Shown here one piece after another: positions 7,507-15,123 of a DNA stretch of 26,530 bases. A program made the translations under genes and the position numbers. Below the pieces are notes generated by a model. That model searched no databases. It was not told where the DNA came from and worked only from the letters and a program-made list of their open reading frames with translations. The stretch comes from JAKLKS01 sp964370855 (GTDB lineage Bacteria; Planctomycetota; JAJSAM01; JAKLKS01), in the NCBI GenBank assembly GCA_964370855.1, contig CAYJMF010000067.1, forward strand, positions 1 to 26,530, given 5' to 3'. Within the stretch, counting starts at the first letter, position 1; every line of letters starts with the position of its first letter.

Positions 7507-7791
7507 GTGGTCAACCGCTCCACCATGAACGTCTCCCTGACGCCGGAACTCCACCGCTTCGTGGAGGGCCGCCTGAAGTCGGGCAGGTACCAGACGGCGA
7601 GCGAGGTCGTCCGCGAGGCCCTCCGCCTGCTCGAGGCCCGGGACCGGGCCCCCGTCGAGAGCATCGAGGAGGTGAAGCGGGCCATCGAAGCGGGCCTGGC
7701 CCAGCTGCGCCGCGGCGAGGGCGTGGACGGGGAGGCGTTCTTCCGCGGCATCGGCCCCCGCCGCCGGACCGGGGTCGCACGGCAGCCTTGA
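7507..7791 (+). CDS. parD: ParD-family RHH antitoxin
   Basis: The conserved part begins MNVSLTPELHRFVEGRLKSG at the ATG 7525 (88 aa), a textbook ParD/CC2985 N-terminus, followed by YQTASEVVREALRLLEARD, the second helix of the RHH fold. The C-terminal half (AIEAGLAQLRRGEGVDGEAF) is the toxin-binding tail. No Shine-Dalgarno lies before 7525. The in-frame GTG at 7507 sits about where transcription should begin, so a leaderless start adding six residues (MVNRST) is plausible and is used here. The ATG at 7525 is the conventional alternative. Its stop overlaps the toxin TTG. Confidence 0.85.
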   Translation: MVNRSTMNVSLTPELHRFVEGRLKSGRYQTASEVVREALRLLEARDRAPVESIEEVKRAIEAGLAQLRRGEGVDGEAFFRGIGPRRRTGVARQP

Positions 7792-8111
7792 AGCGCTGGC
7801 TCCTCTCGCCGGCCGCGACGGCGGACCTCGAGGGGATCGCCGCGTTCCTGGAGGAGCATGCCCCCCACGCCAGGGGGGCGGTGCTCACGGGCCTCCGGGA
7901 CGCCATGCGGCGCATCGCGAAGACGCCCGGGATCGGGCATCCGCGGGAGGACCTGGCCGACGAGCCCCTGCGGTTCGTGGTGGTGTGGAGCTACCTCGTG
8001 GTCTACCGGCCCTCCTCGCCGGTGGAAGTCGTCCGCGTGCTGCACGGGTCGCGGGACGTGATTCAGGCACTCGGGCGGAGGCGGCGGACGGGCGGGAAGG
8101 GACCCGGGTGA
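7788..8111 (+). CDS. parE: ParE/RelE-family toxin
   Basis: This 107-aa protein begins MKRWLLSPAATADLEGIAAF, the typical ParE start, with the family pattern RDAMRRIAKTPGIGHPREDL and the strand FVVVWSYLVVYRPSS followed by VRVLHGSRDV. The terminal HGSRD matches the conserved HxxRD-like end of ParE toxins. Known ParE proteins inhibit DNA gyrase; relatives cleave mRNA. The TTG start overlaps the antitoxin TGA (TTGA), so translation is coupled. Length and motifs suggest an intact toxin. A basic tail (GRRRRTGGKGPG) extends a little beyond the usual end. Confidence 0.87.
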   Translation: MKRWLLSPAATADLEGIAAFLEEHAPHARGAVLTGLRDAMRRIAKTPGIGHPREDLADEPLRFVVVWSYLVVYRPSSPVEVVRVLHGSRDVIQALGRRRRTGGKGPG

Positions 8112-8120
8112 CGCGTTCCC

Positions 8121-8146
8121 GGGGGCGGGCGCGCCGCGCCGCCCCC
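8121..8146. terminator. GC hairpin between ParE and a convergent gene
   Basis: GGGGGCGG (8121-8128) pairs with CCGCCCCC (8139-8146) around a 10-nt loop in the 50-bp convergent gap. A two-way terminator is plausible although no U-tract follows. Confidence 0.35.
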
Positions 8147-8161
8147 CCCGCACGCCGCTTC

Positions 8162-10009
8162 TCACTCGAGGATCACCTCGACCCCGGAGGCAGGGACCAC
8201 GGCGGAGCCCGCGTCCACCAGGGTCCCCTCGGTGGCCCCGTCGACTTCCACGTGCTCCACCCAGAGAGAGAGTAGGACCGGACCCGGCGGCAGGCACCGG
8301 ATCCGGAAGGTCCCGTCCGCCGCGACCGGGCTCCCGCCCTCCGTCTCTCCGGCACTGGCCGTGATGGAGACGGCACTCCCCCGCGGTACCCGGCGGCGAT
8401 CCACGATGCGCCCCTCGAGGATCTGCCCGCGCCGGAGCCGGACGTCGCCGACGTCGTCGCCGGGCTTCCACGGTCCCCCGAGGCGCGTCTCGAGGTACTC
8501 GGTGGTCCCCCCGCCGGCCATCAACTCGATGCCCTCGCCGTGGAGGTTCTCGATCCGGAACCTCCCCTCCGCGTCGGTCTCCGCCGAGGGAACGCCCCGG
8601 TGCGGGTTCCAGACGGCGGCCCTCACGACCAGGCCCGCGGGGACCGGCCGGCCGTCGGACTCGAGGAGACGCCCCCGGATGGCCTTTCCCGGCAGGAGGC
8701 GCACCTCGGCATCTTCGGTGCCCGCCGCGATCCCAGCGGCCCTCCCCTCCCGACCGTCCTCGTGGCGGGCGCGGATCTCGTAGGTCGCCCCGGGGACGGC
8801 GAGACGCATCTCGAACCTCCCGCCGTCGAGGAACCACGCGTGCTCCCACCGTGGGCCGTCCATCATCGATTGGAGCCCTCCCCCTTCCGGAGACGGACGG
8901 GCGTCCCGGGTGGGGTCGTCGGCGGGAACCTCCCCCTCCCGCCGCACCTGCACGGAGACCCGCTCCCGGTAGCGGACGCCGAGGTCCACGGGCTTCCCGG
9001 CCTCGTCGAGGACGCGACCGCGGATCGAGGTCCCCCTCCGGAGCCGGATCTCGAGGTCCTCCTTCCCCGCCGGAATGTCGTGACGGGCCCAGTGGAAGTA
9101 CGCGTCCTCGGGGGGACTCCCGCCTCCCGCGTGGACCGAGTAGGTGCCCGGGGGCAGTCCTTCCAGCCGGAAGGCGCCATCGGGGCCGGTTCTCATCGAG
9201 CGGCTGAAGAAGGGCCCCGGGATCCAGACATCATCCACCACCGCGGCGGGGAGCGGCTCGAGGGACACCACCTTCCCGGCCACCGGATGCCCGTCCTCGT
9301 CGACGACCCGTCCCGCGATGGCCCGTCCCCGGGCCACCTCGATACGGAGTTCCCTGGTCCCCGCCGTCACGCCCGCGACCGTCCTGGGAGCGTAGTCATC
9401 CCTCCCGTCCCCGAGGCCGATCCCGACCTCCACGGAGTACTTCCCCTTCACGAGCCCCCCGACGACGAAGGTGCCGTCCGCACCGGACAGGACCTGGCGC
9501 CCCAGGAAGCCCAGGTCCAGCGTTCCCTCCGCCGTGGCCGTGACGGGCACCCCCTTCACCGGTTCCTTCGTCGCCTCGTCGAGGATCACGCCCCGGATCT
9601 CGAGGAGCGGGGACAGCAGGACGAGGCACTCCGGCCCCCCCGTCGTCACCTCCTTCTCCACGGGCTGGAAACCCCTCGCGGAGATGTGCAGCCTGTAGTC
9701 GCCCGCCTTCGGCGCCTCCCATGCGAAGGCCCCCTCCCCGTCGGTGAGGATCGGATCGCCGCTGGTCACCCCGGCCGTGGGAGCGCCCGCGCGCTCGGAA
9801 CCGCGGAGAAGGACCCGCGCCCCCCGGATCGGATGCCCCTTCATGTCCATCACGGCCCCGGTGACGGTGCGGGCCCCCTCCTCCGCCGACGCCACGGGAC
9901 CGGGCCCGGCGAAGAGTCCGAGGCCGAGGAGGAGGGGCCCGAGGAGCAGGGGAGGGAGGCGGCGCCGCGGGGGGCCCGGGGACGCGGACCGGGCAGCCCG
10001 GGGCCTCAA
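8162..10009 (-). CDS. Secreted multi-repeat carboxypeptidase-regulatory-like protein
   Basis: This 615-aa protein has a signal peptide (basic start, then LPPLLLGPLLLGLGLFAGPG). At least six carboxypeptidase-regulatory-like or CNA-B-like beta domains follow, recognised by their opening strand: TVTGAVMDMKGHPIRGARV, EIRGVILDEATKEPVKGVPV, AIAGRVVDEDGHPVAGKVV, SIRGRVLDEAGKPVD, AIRGRLLESDGRPVPAG and ILEGRIVDRRRVPRGS. Many units end in a GxY-type turn such as LPPGTYSVHAGG. The TTG start at 10009 is chosen because it overlaps the TGA of the small upstream membrane gene (TTGA) and leaves an ideal signal peptide. A longer reading to 10120 would overlap that gene by 115 nt. The role is probably envelope or surface display; no enzyme domain is present. 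Confidence 0.8.
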   Translation of the reverse strand: MRPRAARSASPGPPRRRLPPLLLGPLLLGLGLFAGPGPVASAEEGARTVTGAVMDMKGHPIRGARVLLRGSERAGAPTAGVTSGDPILTDGEGAFAWEAPKAGDYRLHISARGFQPVEKEVTTGGPECLVLLSPLLEIRGVILDEATKEPVKGVPVTATAEGTLDLGFLGRQVLSGADGTFVVGGLVKGKYSVEVGIGLGDGRDDYAPRTVAGVTAGTRELRIEVARGRAIAGRVVDEDGHPVAGKVVSLEPLPAAVVDDVWIPGPFFSRSMRTGPDGAFRLEGLPPGTYSVHAGGGSPPEDAYFHWARHDIPAGKEDLEIRLRRGTSIRGRVLDEAGKPVDLGVRYRERVSVQVRREGEVPADDPTRDARPSPEGGGLQSMMDGPRWEHAWFLDGGRFEMRLAVPGATYEIRARHEDGREGRAAGIAAGTEDAEVRLLPGKAIRGRLLESDGRPVPAGLVVRAAVWNPHRGVPSAETDAEGRFRIENLHGEGIELMAGGGTTEYLETRLGGPWKPGDDVGDVRLRRGQILEGRIVDRRRVPRGSAVSITASAGETEGGSPVAADGTFRIRCLPPGPVLLSLWVEHVEVDGATEGTLVDAGSAVVPASGVEVILE

Positions 10010-10227
10010 CGGGAGGATCCGCGGCGCCCGATGTTGAAAGGCGTTTCCTCCGGGCTCCGCGGACGGCGATCGGGGGGAGAGAGGAGGACGGCGGCGAGCA
10101 GCAGGGGGCACTCGAGCCACCGCGGGGCGTGCAGCATCTCGAGGATGCCGGCGACGAGGCCGACCCCGAGGAGGATTACCAGCGACCGTTCCCTTTCCGT
10201 CATGGCCGTCGCATTCTCGGAGATCAC
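10006..10227 (-). CDS. Small membrane protein coupled to the downstream secreted repeat protein
   Basis: From the GTG at 10227 this is 73 aa; from the ATG at 10203 it is 65 aa. Two hydrophobic stretches (SLVILLGVGLVAGILEML and LECPLLLAAVLL) are followed by a basic tail rich in Arg and Pro. Its TGA overlaps the TTG of the large repeat protein, so the pair is probably translationally coupled. The start is unsure: neither option has a strong ribosome binding site. No family recognised. Confidence 0.5.
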   Translation of the reverse strand: MISENATAMTERERSLVILLGVGLVAGILEMLHAPRWLECPLLLAAVLLSPPDRRPRSPEETPFNIGRRGSSR

Positions 10228-10379
10228 CGGGTCCCCGTCAACCCCGTGCCCCCGGCGGCGCCCGGCTCCGGACCCTCGACGAAGCGGCCGTGCTCCATGA
10301 ACTCATCGAGGGAGGGGCGCCGGTGCCGGCGGGCCTCCGTCCGCGGGCCCCGCGGATCGACGCAACCCCCTGCGGGAGT

Positions 10380-10469
10380 TGGCGGAGGGGCAGGGATTTG
10401 AACCCTGGGTAGTCTTGCAACTACACCGGTTTTCGAAACCGGCCCATTCGGCCGCTCTGGCACCCCTCC
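10380..10469 (-). tRNA. tRNA-Ser (anticodon CGA)
   Basis: On the minus strand a 90-nt cloverleaf folds with acceptor GGAGGGG/CCCCTCC, discriminator G and encoded CCA. The anticodon arm is CCGGT-TTCGAAA-ACCGG, giving CGA. A long variable arm (GTAGT-TGCAAG-ACTAC) marks a type II tRNA, and the T arm is CAGGG-TTCAAAT-CCCTG. It reads UCG serine codons. TAGGAT, a possible -10 box, lies about 17 nt upstream on the same strand. Confidence 0.95.
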
Positions 10470-10612
10470 GGGGGCGAGAACCTCGCATCCTAGGAGGGTC
10501 CACGGGCGCGGGGAAGGAATGGCGCGCCGCCTCGCGATGTCGAACCCCGGCCGCAGGCCATCCCGGGTGACCGGGCACCGAACCCCCCGCGGCCGGGCCC
10601 GTTGAGCAGTGC

Positions 10613-11908
10613 ATGGGCAACCGGATCCCGCTCCTCTTCGCCGCGGCGGCCCTCCTCTTCGCCCGGACCGACGCCCTGCACGCGGAGGATCCCGCGGAGA
10701 GTCCGCCCCCCGTCCTCGACGGAGCGGCGGCCAGGAAGCTGGCGGAGACGCGCGTCGACAGGGTCGGCGGCAAGGCGAGCCGGGAATGGGTCCGCGTCGT
10801 GTGGCCCGAGGGAGAGCCCCGCCCGCCGGAGCCCGGCGCGGAGGTGGTCCTCATCGGCGGCTACATCTCCAACTCCCTCCGGGTGCTCCGATGGACCGGC
10901 AGGGAGGTGGAAGCACGCTCCCTCGGGATGGGACGGACCTGGTACTTGAACGGGAAGGGGGAGAAGTGGACCTTCAGGAAGCTCTCGATCCCGCCAGGGT
11001 CCTTCGCCCTGTCCTGGGCCGCCGCGGACCGCGTCATCCGGGCGCGGGCGGAACGGAAGCCCGACCCTCCCGGTGACGAGGAAGACGACGCGTGGACTTT
11101 CATTGGCGGGACCCACCAGCCGGAGTCCTGGGTCCGGGTCGGCGCGCCCCGGGACCGGGAGCCCCTGTTCCTCGCCAACGAACGCGTCTCCTCCTGGGAC
11201 GGCCGCGGGGTCCCCGACTTCGAGGATGTCCGGGCGGAGGTCGTCCACGGGATCCTCGACGACCTCGTGCAGGCGGCCCAGAACGGGGAGGGGCTCGCGC
11301 CCCTGGAGGACCCCGTGGCCGGTGCCGCCGCATGGCGGCCCTTCCTCCGGCGGGAGCTGGAGCGGTTCCTGGAGCCGGAACGCCCCGTGGTCCCCGGGGA
11401 CGACGCGCTGCTCCTCGTGGAACTGTGCCTCCGGGCCCTGGGGGAGATCGGGGAGGCTCCCGACCGGGCCCTGCTCGAACGCGTGGACGCGAAGGTGGCG
11501 GCGGTCCCGAAGGAGGACGGGTGGAGGTTCTACTCCGTCCGCGATCTCCGCCAGGAGGCGGACCTCACCCGTACGAGGCTCCGGCTCCGGTGGGCCTGGG
11601 ATCCCGGGGAAGCGGAGAGGATCCTCCACGAGGAACCGTCCACGATGGGGTACCGGATCGACCTCGTGAGGTGGACGCGGCGCCTCTTCCACGAGAAGGA
11701 CCCCGCGGCCTACCGCACGCTCCTCCTCGCGGACCTGAAGCGCAGGGTGCCGATCTTCGAGACCATCGAGGCCATCGCGGAGAGCCTGCCCTCGGAGGCG
11801 GCCGAGCTGCTGGGTCCCTACCGGGATGATCTGAACTGGGACGTGCGGGAGGCCGTCGCCCGGGCCCTCGACCGGGGGTCCCGGAGGCCGGAGTTCCCCG
11901 GTCGATGA
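10613..11908 (+). CDS. Secreted protein with HEAT-like C-terminus (hypothetical)
   Basis: This 431-aa protein has a signal peptide (MGNRIPLLFAAAALLFARTDALHA). Residues 40-140 are beta-rich (EWVRVVWPEGEPRPPEPG, then VVLIGGYISNSLRVL). The middle contains a FIGGTHQPESWVRVG region, and the last 200 residues are helical with HEAT-like character, ending DDLNWDVREAVARALDR. The ATG has only a weak upstream purine run. It is divergent from tRNA-Ser. I do not recognise a family. The mix of a beta domain with helical repeats suggests protein binding in the periplasm rather than catalysis, which is inference. Confidence 0.6.
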   Translation: MGNRIPLLFAAAALLFARTDALHAEDPAESPPPVLDGAAARKLAETRVDRVGGKASREWVRVVWPEGEPRPPEPGAEVVLIGGYISNSLRVLRWTGREVEARSLGMGRTWYLNGKGEKWTFRKLSIPPGSFALSWAAADRVIRARAERKPDPPGDEEDDAWTFIGGTHQPESWVRVGAPRDREPLFLANERVSSWDGRGVPDFEDVRAEVVHGILDDLVQAAQNGEGLAPLEDPVAGAAAWRPFLRRELERFLEPERPVVPGDDALLLVELCLRALGEIGEAPDRALLERVDAKVAAVPKEDGWRFYSVRDLRQEADLTRTRLRLRWAWDPGEAERILHEEPSTMGYRIDLVRWTRRLFHEKDPAAYRTLLLADLKRRVPIFETIEAIAESLPSEAAELLGPYRDDLNWDVREAVARALDRGSRRPEFPGR

Positions 11909-12100
11909 CGGAGGAGACCACTCCGGCACACCGCCCTCCCGTTCGGACCAGGGGCTGGACCCGCCGCTCCCGCGGGCGGGCATGGAAGCACCCTCCGGTT
12001 CGAAGGTCCCGCGGAGACGCCATGGGGAGCCGGGCGACACCGCCTTGCCTGCAGGGGTCGGGTCTCGCTGCACGGGACCCCCCGAGGGTAGGATCCCGGC

Positions 12101-12787
12101 ATGAACCTGTCCGCGACCTTCGAGGGGGCCTACGATGCCGCGCGCGCCGCCGCGCTCGCGGGAGTCCCGAAGTCCACGGTCTACTACTGGGCGAGGAAGG
12201 GCATCCTGGTTCCTTCCGTCTCTCCGGTCCAGGAGAAGTTGTGGTCCTACGCCGACCTCATGGCCCTCCGCACGGTCGCCTGGCTCCGGAAGAAGAAGGT
12301 CACGGAGGACAGGACGGTCGGTGCGACCTCGATGAAGCAGGTGCGAATGGCACTGGCGGAACTTTCGAGGCGAGGACTCGATCTCTGGCCGGAACGACCT
12401 CGAAGCAGGACCGACTGTGCCCTCCTGGTTGACTGCGAGGGCACCATCCATCTCAGCGAGAACCCGGTCCAGGACCTGGGGGGCCAGCATGTCCACCCCG
12501 ACTACCTGAACCTCCTTGCTCCGTTCGAAGGAGAGCCGGACAGCGGCAAGTGGGGTCCGAACCTCGTCAGCCCCCGGGACCATCTGCGCATCATTCCGGG
12601 AAAGTTGGGCGGACAACCCCACCTCGAAGGGACGCGCCTTGCCACGCGCGCGTTGTACGCGTTGCACGTCCGGGGCTTCACCACCGAGCAGATCGCCAGG
12701 CTCTACCCGGACGATGCGGCCGTCGGTCTGGCCGAGGCCATCGACCTTGAGATGGCCCTTGCCGGAGTCGATCCGGTAGCGGCATAG
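12101..12787 (+). CDS. MerR-like HTH plus DUF433 antitoxin
   Basis: This 228-aa protein has an N-terminal MerR-type helix-turn-helix (AARAAALAGVPKSTVYYWAR at 13-32, then WSYADLMALRTVAWLRKKKV). Its C-terminal DUF433 domain covers about 162-222 (LGGQPHLEGTRLATRALYAL, then GFTTEQIARLYPDD). DUF433 proteins are usually paired with PIN-like (DUF5615) toxins, and the next gene, nine bases on, is exactly that. The ATG has GGGTAGGATCC upstream. Codon choice is visibly more mixed than in neighbouring genes, consistent with recent acquisition. It probably represses its own operon and neutralises the toxin; both are inferred from family. Confidence 0.8.
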   Translation: MNLSATFEGAYDAARAAALAGVPKSTVYYWARKGILVPSVSPVQEKLWSYADLMALRTVAWLRKKKVTEDRTVGATSMKQVRMALAELSRRGLDLWPERPRSRTDCALLVDCEGTIHLSENPVQDLGGQHVHPDYLNLLAPFEGEPDSGKWGPNLVSPRDHLRIIPGKLGGQPHLEGTRLATRALYALHVRGFTTEQIARLYPDDAAVGLAEAIDLEMALAGVDPVAA

Positions 12788-12795
12788 GGAGCCGA

Positions 12796-13308
12796 GTGGG
12801 GACAGTGGGGACGCGAATCAAGCTGGCGCTGGACCACAACTTCCCGACGCCGATTCTCGATGTCCTCGGCGAATGGGTCACGGAAACCGAACTCGTACCC
12901 GTTCGCAGAATCGACCACCGGATGGAGACACTCGAGGACCACGAGTTGGTCGTCTCCCTGGCGGCGAGGAAGTGGGCAGGCCTCATCACCTGCGACTACG
13001 ACCCTTCCGTGGTGCCGCGCGTGTTGTCGGCCATTCACCAGACGAGATTCCGGGTGGTGTCCATCGATGCGGCGGGGCATGACCCGCTCATCGCGACCGG
13101 CGCGTTGCTGCTGGAACTTCCGGGCGTGGTCAAGCGGATGAAGTTGGATAGCCCGCAGGTCTTCCGCCTGCATCCGCGGTCCGCCAGACCGGCGAGCCCC
13201 AGGGACCTCTTCGGTCTTCTTGCCAAGCGGCACGGCAAGTCCATCCAGGAATTGATGGACGCGGCGGCACTCTCCAAGGACGAGTTGAGGGACCCTCTCG
13301 GCCCTTAG
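12796..13308 (+). CDS. PIN-like (DUF5615/Mut7-C-like) toxin
   Basis: This 170-aa protein opens with the PIN-like signature LALDHNFPTPILDVL (D13). It continues through RIDHRMETLEDHELVVSLAA (D48) to GLITCDYDPS (D67, D69). These acidic residues fit a metal-dependent nuclease site. The remaining 75 residues are an extra helical region (DLFGLLAKRHGKSIQELMDAA), longer than compact DUF5615 proteins of about 110 aa. The GTG at 12796 has GGGAG upstream; a second in-frame GTG at 12805 is possible. It follows the DUF433 antitoxin directly, so the pair is likely a type II TA module. RNase activity is predicted from the fold, not shown. Confidence 0.75.
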   Translation: MGTVGTRIKLALDHNFPTPILDVLGEWVTETELVPVRRIDHRMETLEDHELVVSLAARKWAGLITCDYDPSVVPRVLSAIHQTRFRVVSIDAAGHDPLIATGALLLELPGVVKRMKLDSPQVFRLHPRSARPASPRDLFGLLAKRHGKSIQELMDAAALSKDELRDPLGP

Positions 13309-13471
13309 GTGCGCCACCGACCTCGATAGCGCGGGGCGCGCCGAGTCCGCCGGAGTTGGATGGAGACCGTTGGAGTCGCTGAACAGGCTGGAGCGGGAAG
13401 GGAGTCCGCCAGTTTCGGACCCCGCCCCTATATCCGGAACCCCTCCCCCGGGATCCCGTAGGGTTCCCCCC

Positions 13472-14518
13472 ATGAACGGATCCCGCCCCCTCGCCCTTCT
13501 CGTCCTCCTGGCCCTCGCCTCCCCCGCCGGGGCGCTCTACGAGGCCCACCTCGACGACTTCGAGACCGCCGTCGCCGGGCGCCTCGCCGCGCTCCCGGAG
13601 ACGGGGGGCACGAAGACCGAGGCGAAGCAGAGGAAGGCCCTGCTCAAGGCGCAGGCCGCCCTCCTCCTCCCCTCCATCGATCGCGCCACGGATCTCGTCC
13701 TCGCGAAGAAGGCCGCCGCCGCCGTGCAGAAGACCTTCGCCGCCGACGCCCCCCTCCTCGCCGCCATGGACGGGGCCCTCGACGCCTACCGCACCGAGGC
13801 CGACGACGCGATGTCCGAGTGCGACGGGCTCCTCGCCGACTTCCCCGACGGCTCCGCCGCCGTGAAAATCGGGAAGAAGCTCGACGGCGTGAGGAACCTC
13901 CTCGCCAAGGAGGCGGCGGCGACGGTCCTCTCCGCGCGGGCCGGGATCCTCGCCAAGGCCTTCAAGAAGACCGCCCCGCTGAAGGAGGCCCTCGCCGGCG
14001 ACCCGCCCGGCGGCCCCTGTGATCCCCCGACCTACCTGGAGGACGTCAACATCGGGTTCATGTCAGCGACCGTCGCCGGCGAACCATGGACCTCCACCGA
14101 TGTCGAGGTGACCCTCATCCTCGACTCCGAGACGATGGAGATCATCCAGCTCGGGCTCAGCGCCGAGCACAAGAACGAGCTCGGCGGGGTCATCGACACC
14201 CTCGAGTTCCACTTCGACCTCGGCGCCTTCACGGGCCCGGGGACCTTCCCCTTCAACACCTCCGCCGGCGGCCTCGTCTCGATGTCCTACATCAAGTCCC
14301 CGAACTGGTTCCAGTCCCTCGCCGGCACCGTCACCGTCTCGGAGTTCTCCTTCGACCCCGTCGGCGTCGAGCCGCAGTTCGTCGCCGGGAAGCTCTCCGG
14401 CACATTCGCCTTCAACGGGTGCACCCTCTGGGCCGGGTCGGACACCTGCGGCGCCCTCCCCGTCTCCGTCACCTCGGGCTCCTTCGACGTCTGCAACTTC
14501 CAGGTCATCTACTGGTAG
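13472..14518 (+). CDS. Secreted protein with C-terminal DUF6252-like beta domain
   Basis: This 348-aa protein has a signal peptide (MNGSRPLALLVLLALASPAG). A helical Lys/Ala-rich domain follows at about 20-185, with repeated KKAAAAVQKTF-like segments. A beta-rich domain runs from about 190 to the end, opening FMSATVAGEPWTSTDVEVTL and closing LSGTFAFNGC then VTSGSFDVCNFQVIYW. That arrangement resembles DUF6252-type lipocalin-like domains, which I name with caution. Four cysteines near the C-terminus and linker may form disulfides. The ATG at 13472 is chosen for the signal peptide; an upstream in-frame ATG at 13370 would bury it. Function is unknown. Confidence 0.6.
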   Translation: MNGSRPLALLVLLALASPAGALYEAHLDDFETAVAGRLAALPETGGTKTEAKQRKALLKAQAALLLPSIDRATDLVLAKKAAAAVQKTFAADAPLLAAMDGALDAYRTEADDAMSECDGLLADFPDGSAAVKIGKKLDGVRNLLAKEAAATVLSARAGILAKAFKKTAPLKEALAGDPPGGPCDPPTYLEDVNIGFMSATVAGEPWTSTDVEVTLILDSETMEIIQLGLSAEHKNELGGVIDTLEFHFDLGAFTGPGTFPFNTSAGGLVSMSYIKSPNWFQSLAGTVTVSEFSFDPVGVEPQFVAGKLSGTFAFNGCTLWAGSDTCGALPVSVTSGSFDVCNFQVIYW

Positions 14519-14522
14519 CGGG

Positions 14523-14567
14523 CGCTTCCCCCTCCGGGGGAAGCGATCCTCGCGTAGGATCGCTTCC
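14523..14567 (+). promoter_or_regulatory. Two mutually exclusive hairpins (attenuator-like)
   Basis: Segment 1 CGCTTCCCCC (14523-14532) pairs with GGGGGAAGCG (14536-14545), a perfect 10-bp stem with a 3-nt loop. The same middle strand, as GGAAGCGATCCT (14539-14550), also pairs perfectly with AGGATCGCTTCC (14556-14567) over 12 bp with a 5-nt loop. Only one can form at a time. The structure starts 4 nt after one stop codon and ends 25 nt before the next start. No U-tract follows, so it may be a terminator of the upstream gene, a leader switch, or both. Confidence 0.6.
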
Positions 14568-14592
14568 TGGATGCGGCGGAAGGGAGGCGGGC

Positions 14593-15036
14593 GTGAGGGG
14601 ACCGTCCCTCGTCGGAGCCGGAGTCGCGCTGGGCGGCCTTCTCGGGCTCTGCGTCGCCGGGATCCCCGGGTGGATCGGCCGTGATGCCTCGGAAGCCGTC
14701 GTCGTGGGCGCCGTCTCCGGAGCCGTGACCGGGGCCTTCCTCGGATACTGGGAGTGGATCCCGAGGAGGAGGCGGTGGGATCTCGCGCGCCGGCTGCCAT
14801 CGCCGTTGCGGGGCCTCTACGCGGGGCTCCTGGCCGCGCCCGCCTCCGCCGGCCTGTTGATGCTGGGCTGGGTCCTTCTCTCGGGAAAGAGAATCGTGTC
14901 GCAGTTCCCAGCGTCCTTCCTCCTCGCCGCCCTCAGCGTCGAGCACCTCCACGTGACCCTCCCCGTCGGGCTGCTGTTGGGGCTCGGCCTCTGGTGGGCG
15001 CGGCGGCGCCGGCCGGCCTCCCCGGACGGCGAGTGA
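14593..15036 (+). CDS. Four-helix membrane protein (hypothetical)
   Basis: This 147-aa protein is mostly hydrophobic, with helices around 5-25, 33-50, 72-92 and 105-133 and basic cytoplasmic loops (RRRRWDLARRL, then WWARRRRP). The GTG at 14593 has a strong GGGAGGCGG site. It sits just after the alternative hairpin pair and 87 bp before the ferritin-like gene, on the same strand. No named family is recognised; the Gly-rich segment GAVSGAVTGAFLGY suggests tight helix packing. Possible co-transcription with the ferritin-like gene is inferred from spacing only. Confidence 0.6.
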   Translation: MRGPSLVGAGVALGGLLGLCVAGIPGWIGRDASEAVVVGAVSGAVTGAFLGYWEWIPRRRRWDLARRLPSPLRGLYAGLLAAPASAGLLMLGWVLLSGKRIVSQFPASFLLAALSVEHLHVTLPVGLLLGLGLWWARRRRPASPDGE

Positions 15037-15123
15037 AGGAGAAGGACGCCGCGTCCGCGGTGCAGAAGGTTCCCCCCCTCCCCGGGCTTCCGTAGGGTGG
15101 GGGCAACCCCGAGGAGAACACCC

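Noticed and set aside
10224..10297. A short leftward reading frame (ending EGPEPGAAGGTG then LTGTR) whose TGA overlaps the GTG of the small membrane gene
   Set aside because: The overlap is suggestive, but the only usable start gives about 24 residues, and the longer frame runs back through tRNA-Ser. It could be a gene remnant, but the support is too weak.
10490..12667. A 725-codon leftward open frame opposite the secreted HEAT-like protein and the DUF433 gene
   Set aside because: No domain or signal features; composition is typical of an antisense frame in GC-rich DNA.
13309..13471. TATATC at 13429-13434 as a -10 box for the secreted gene at 13472
   Set aside because: No matching -35 element lies 16-18 bp upstream, so it is not called as a promoter.
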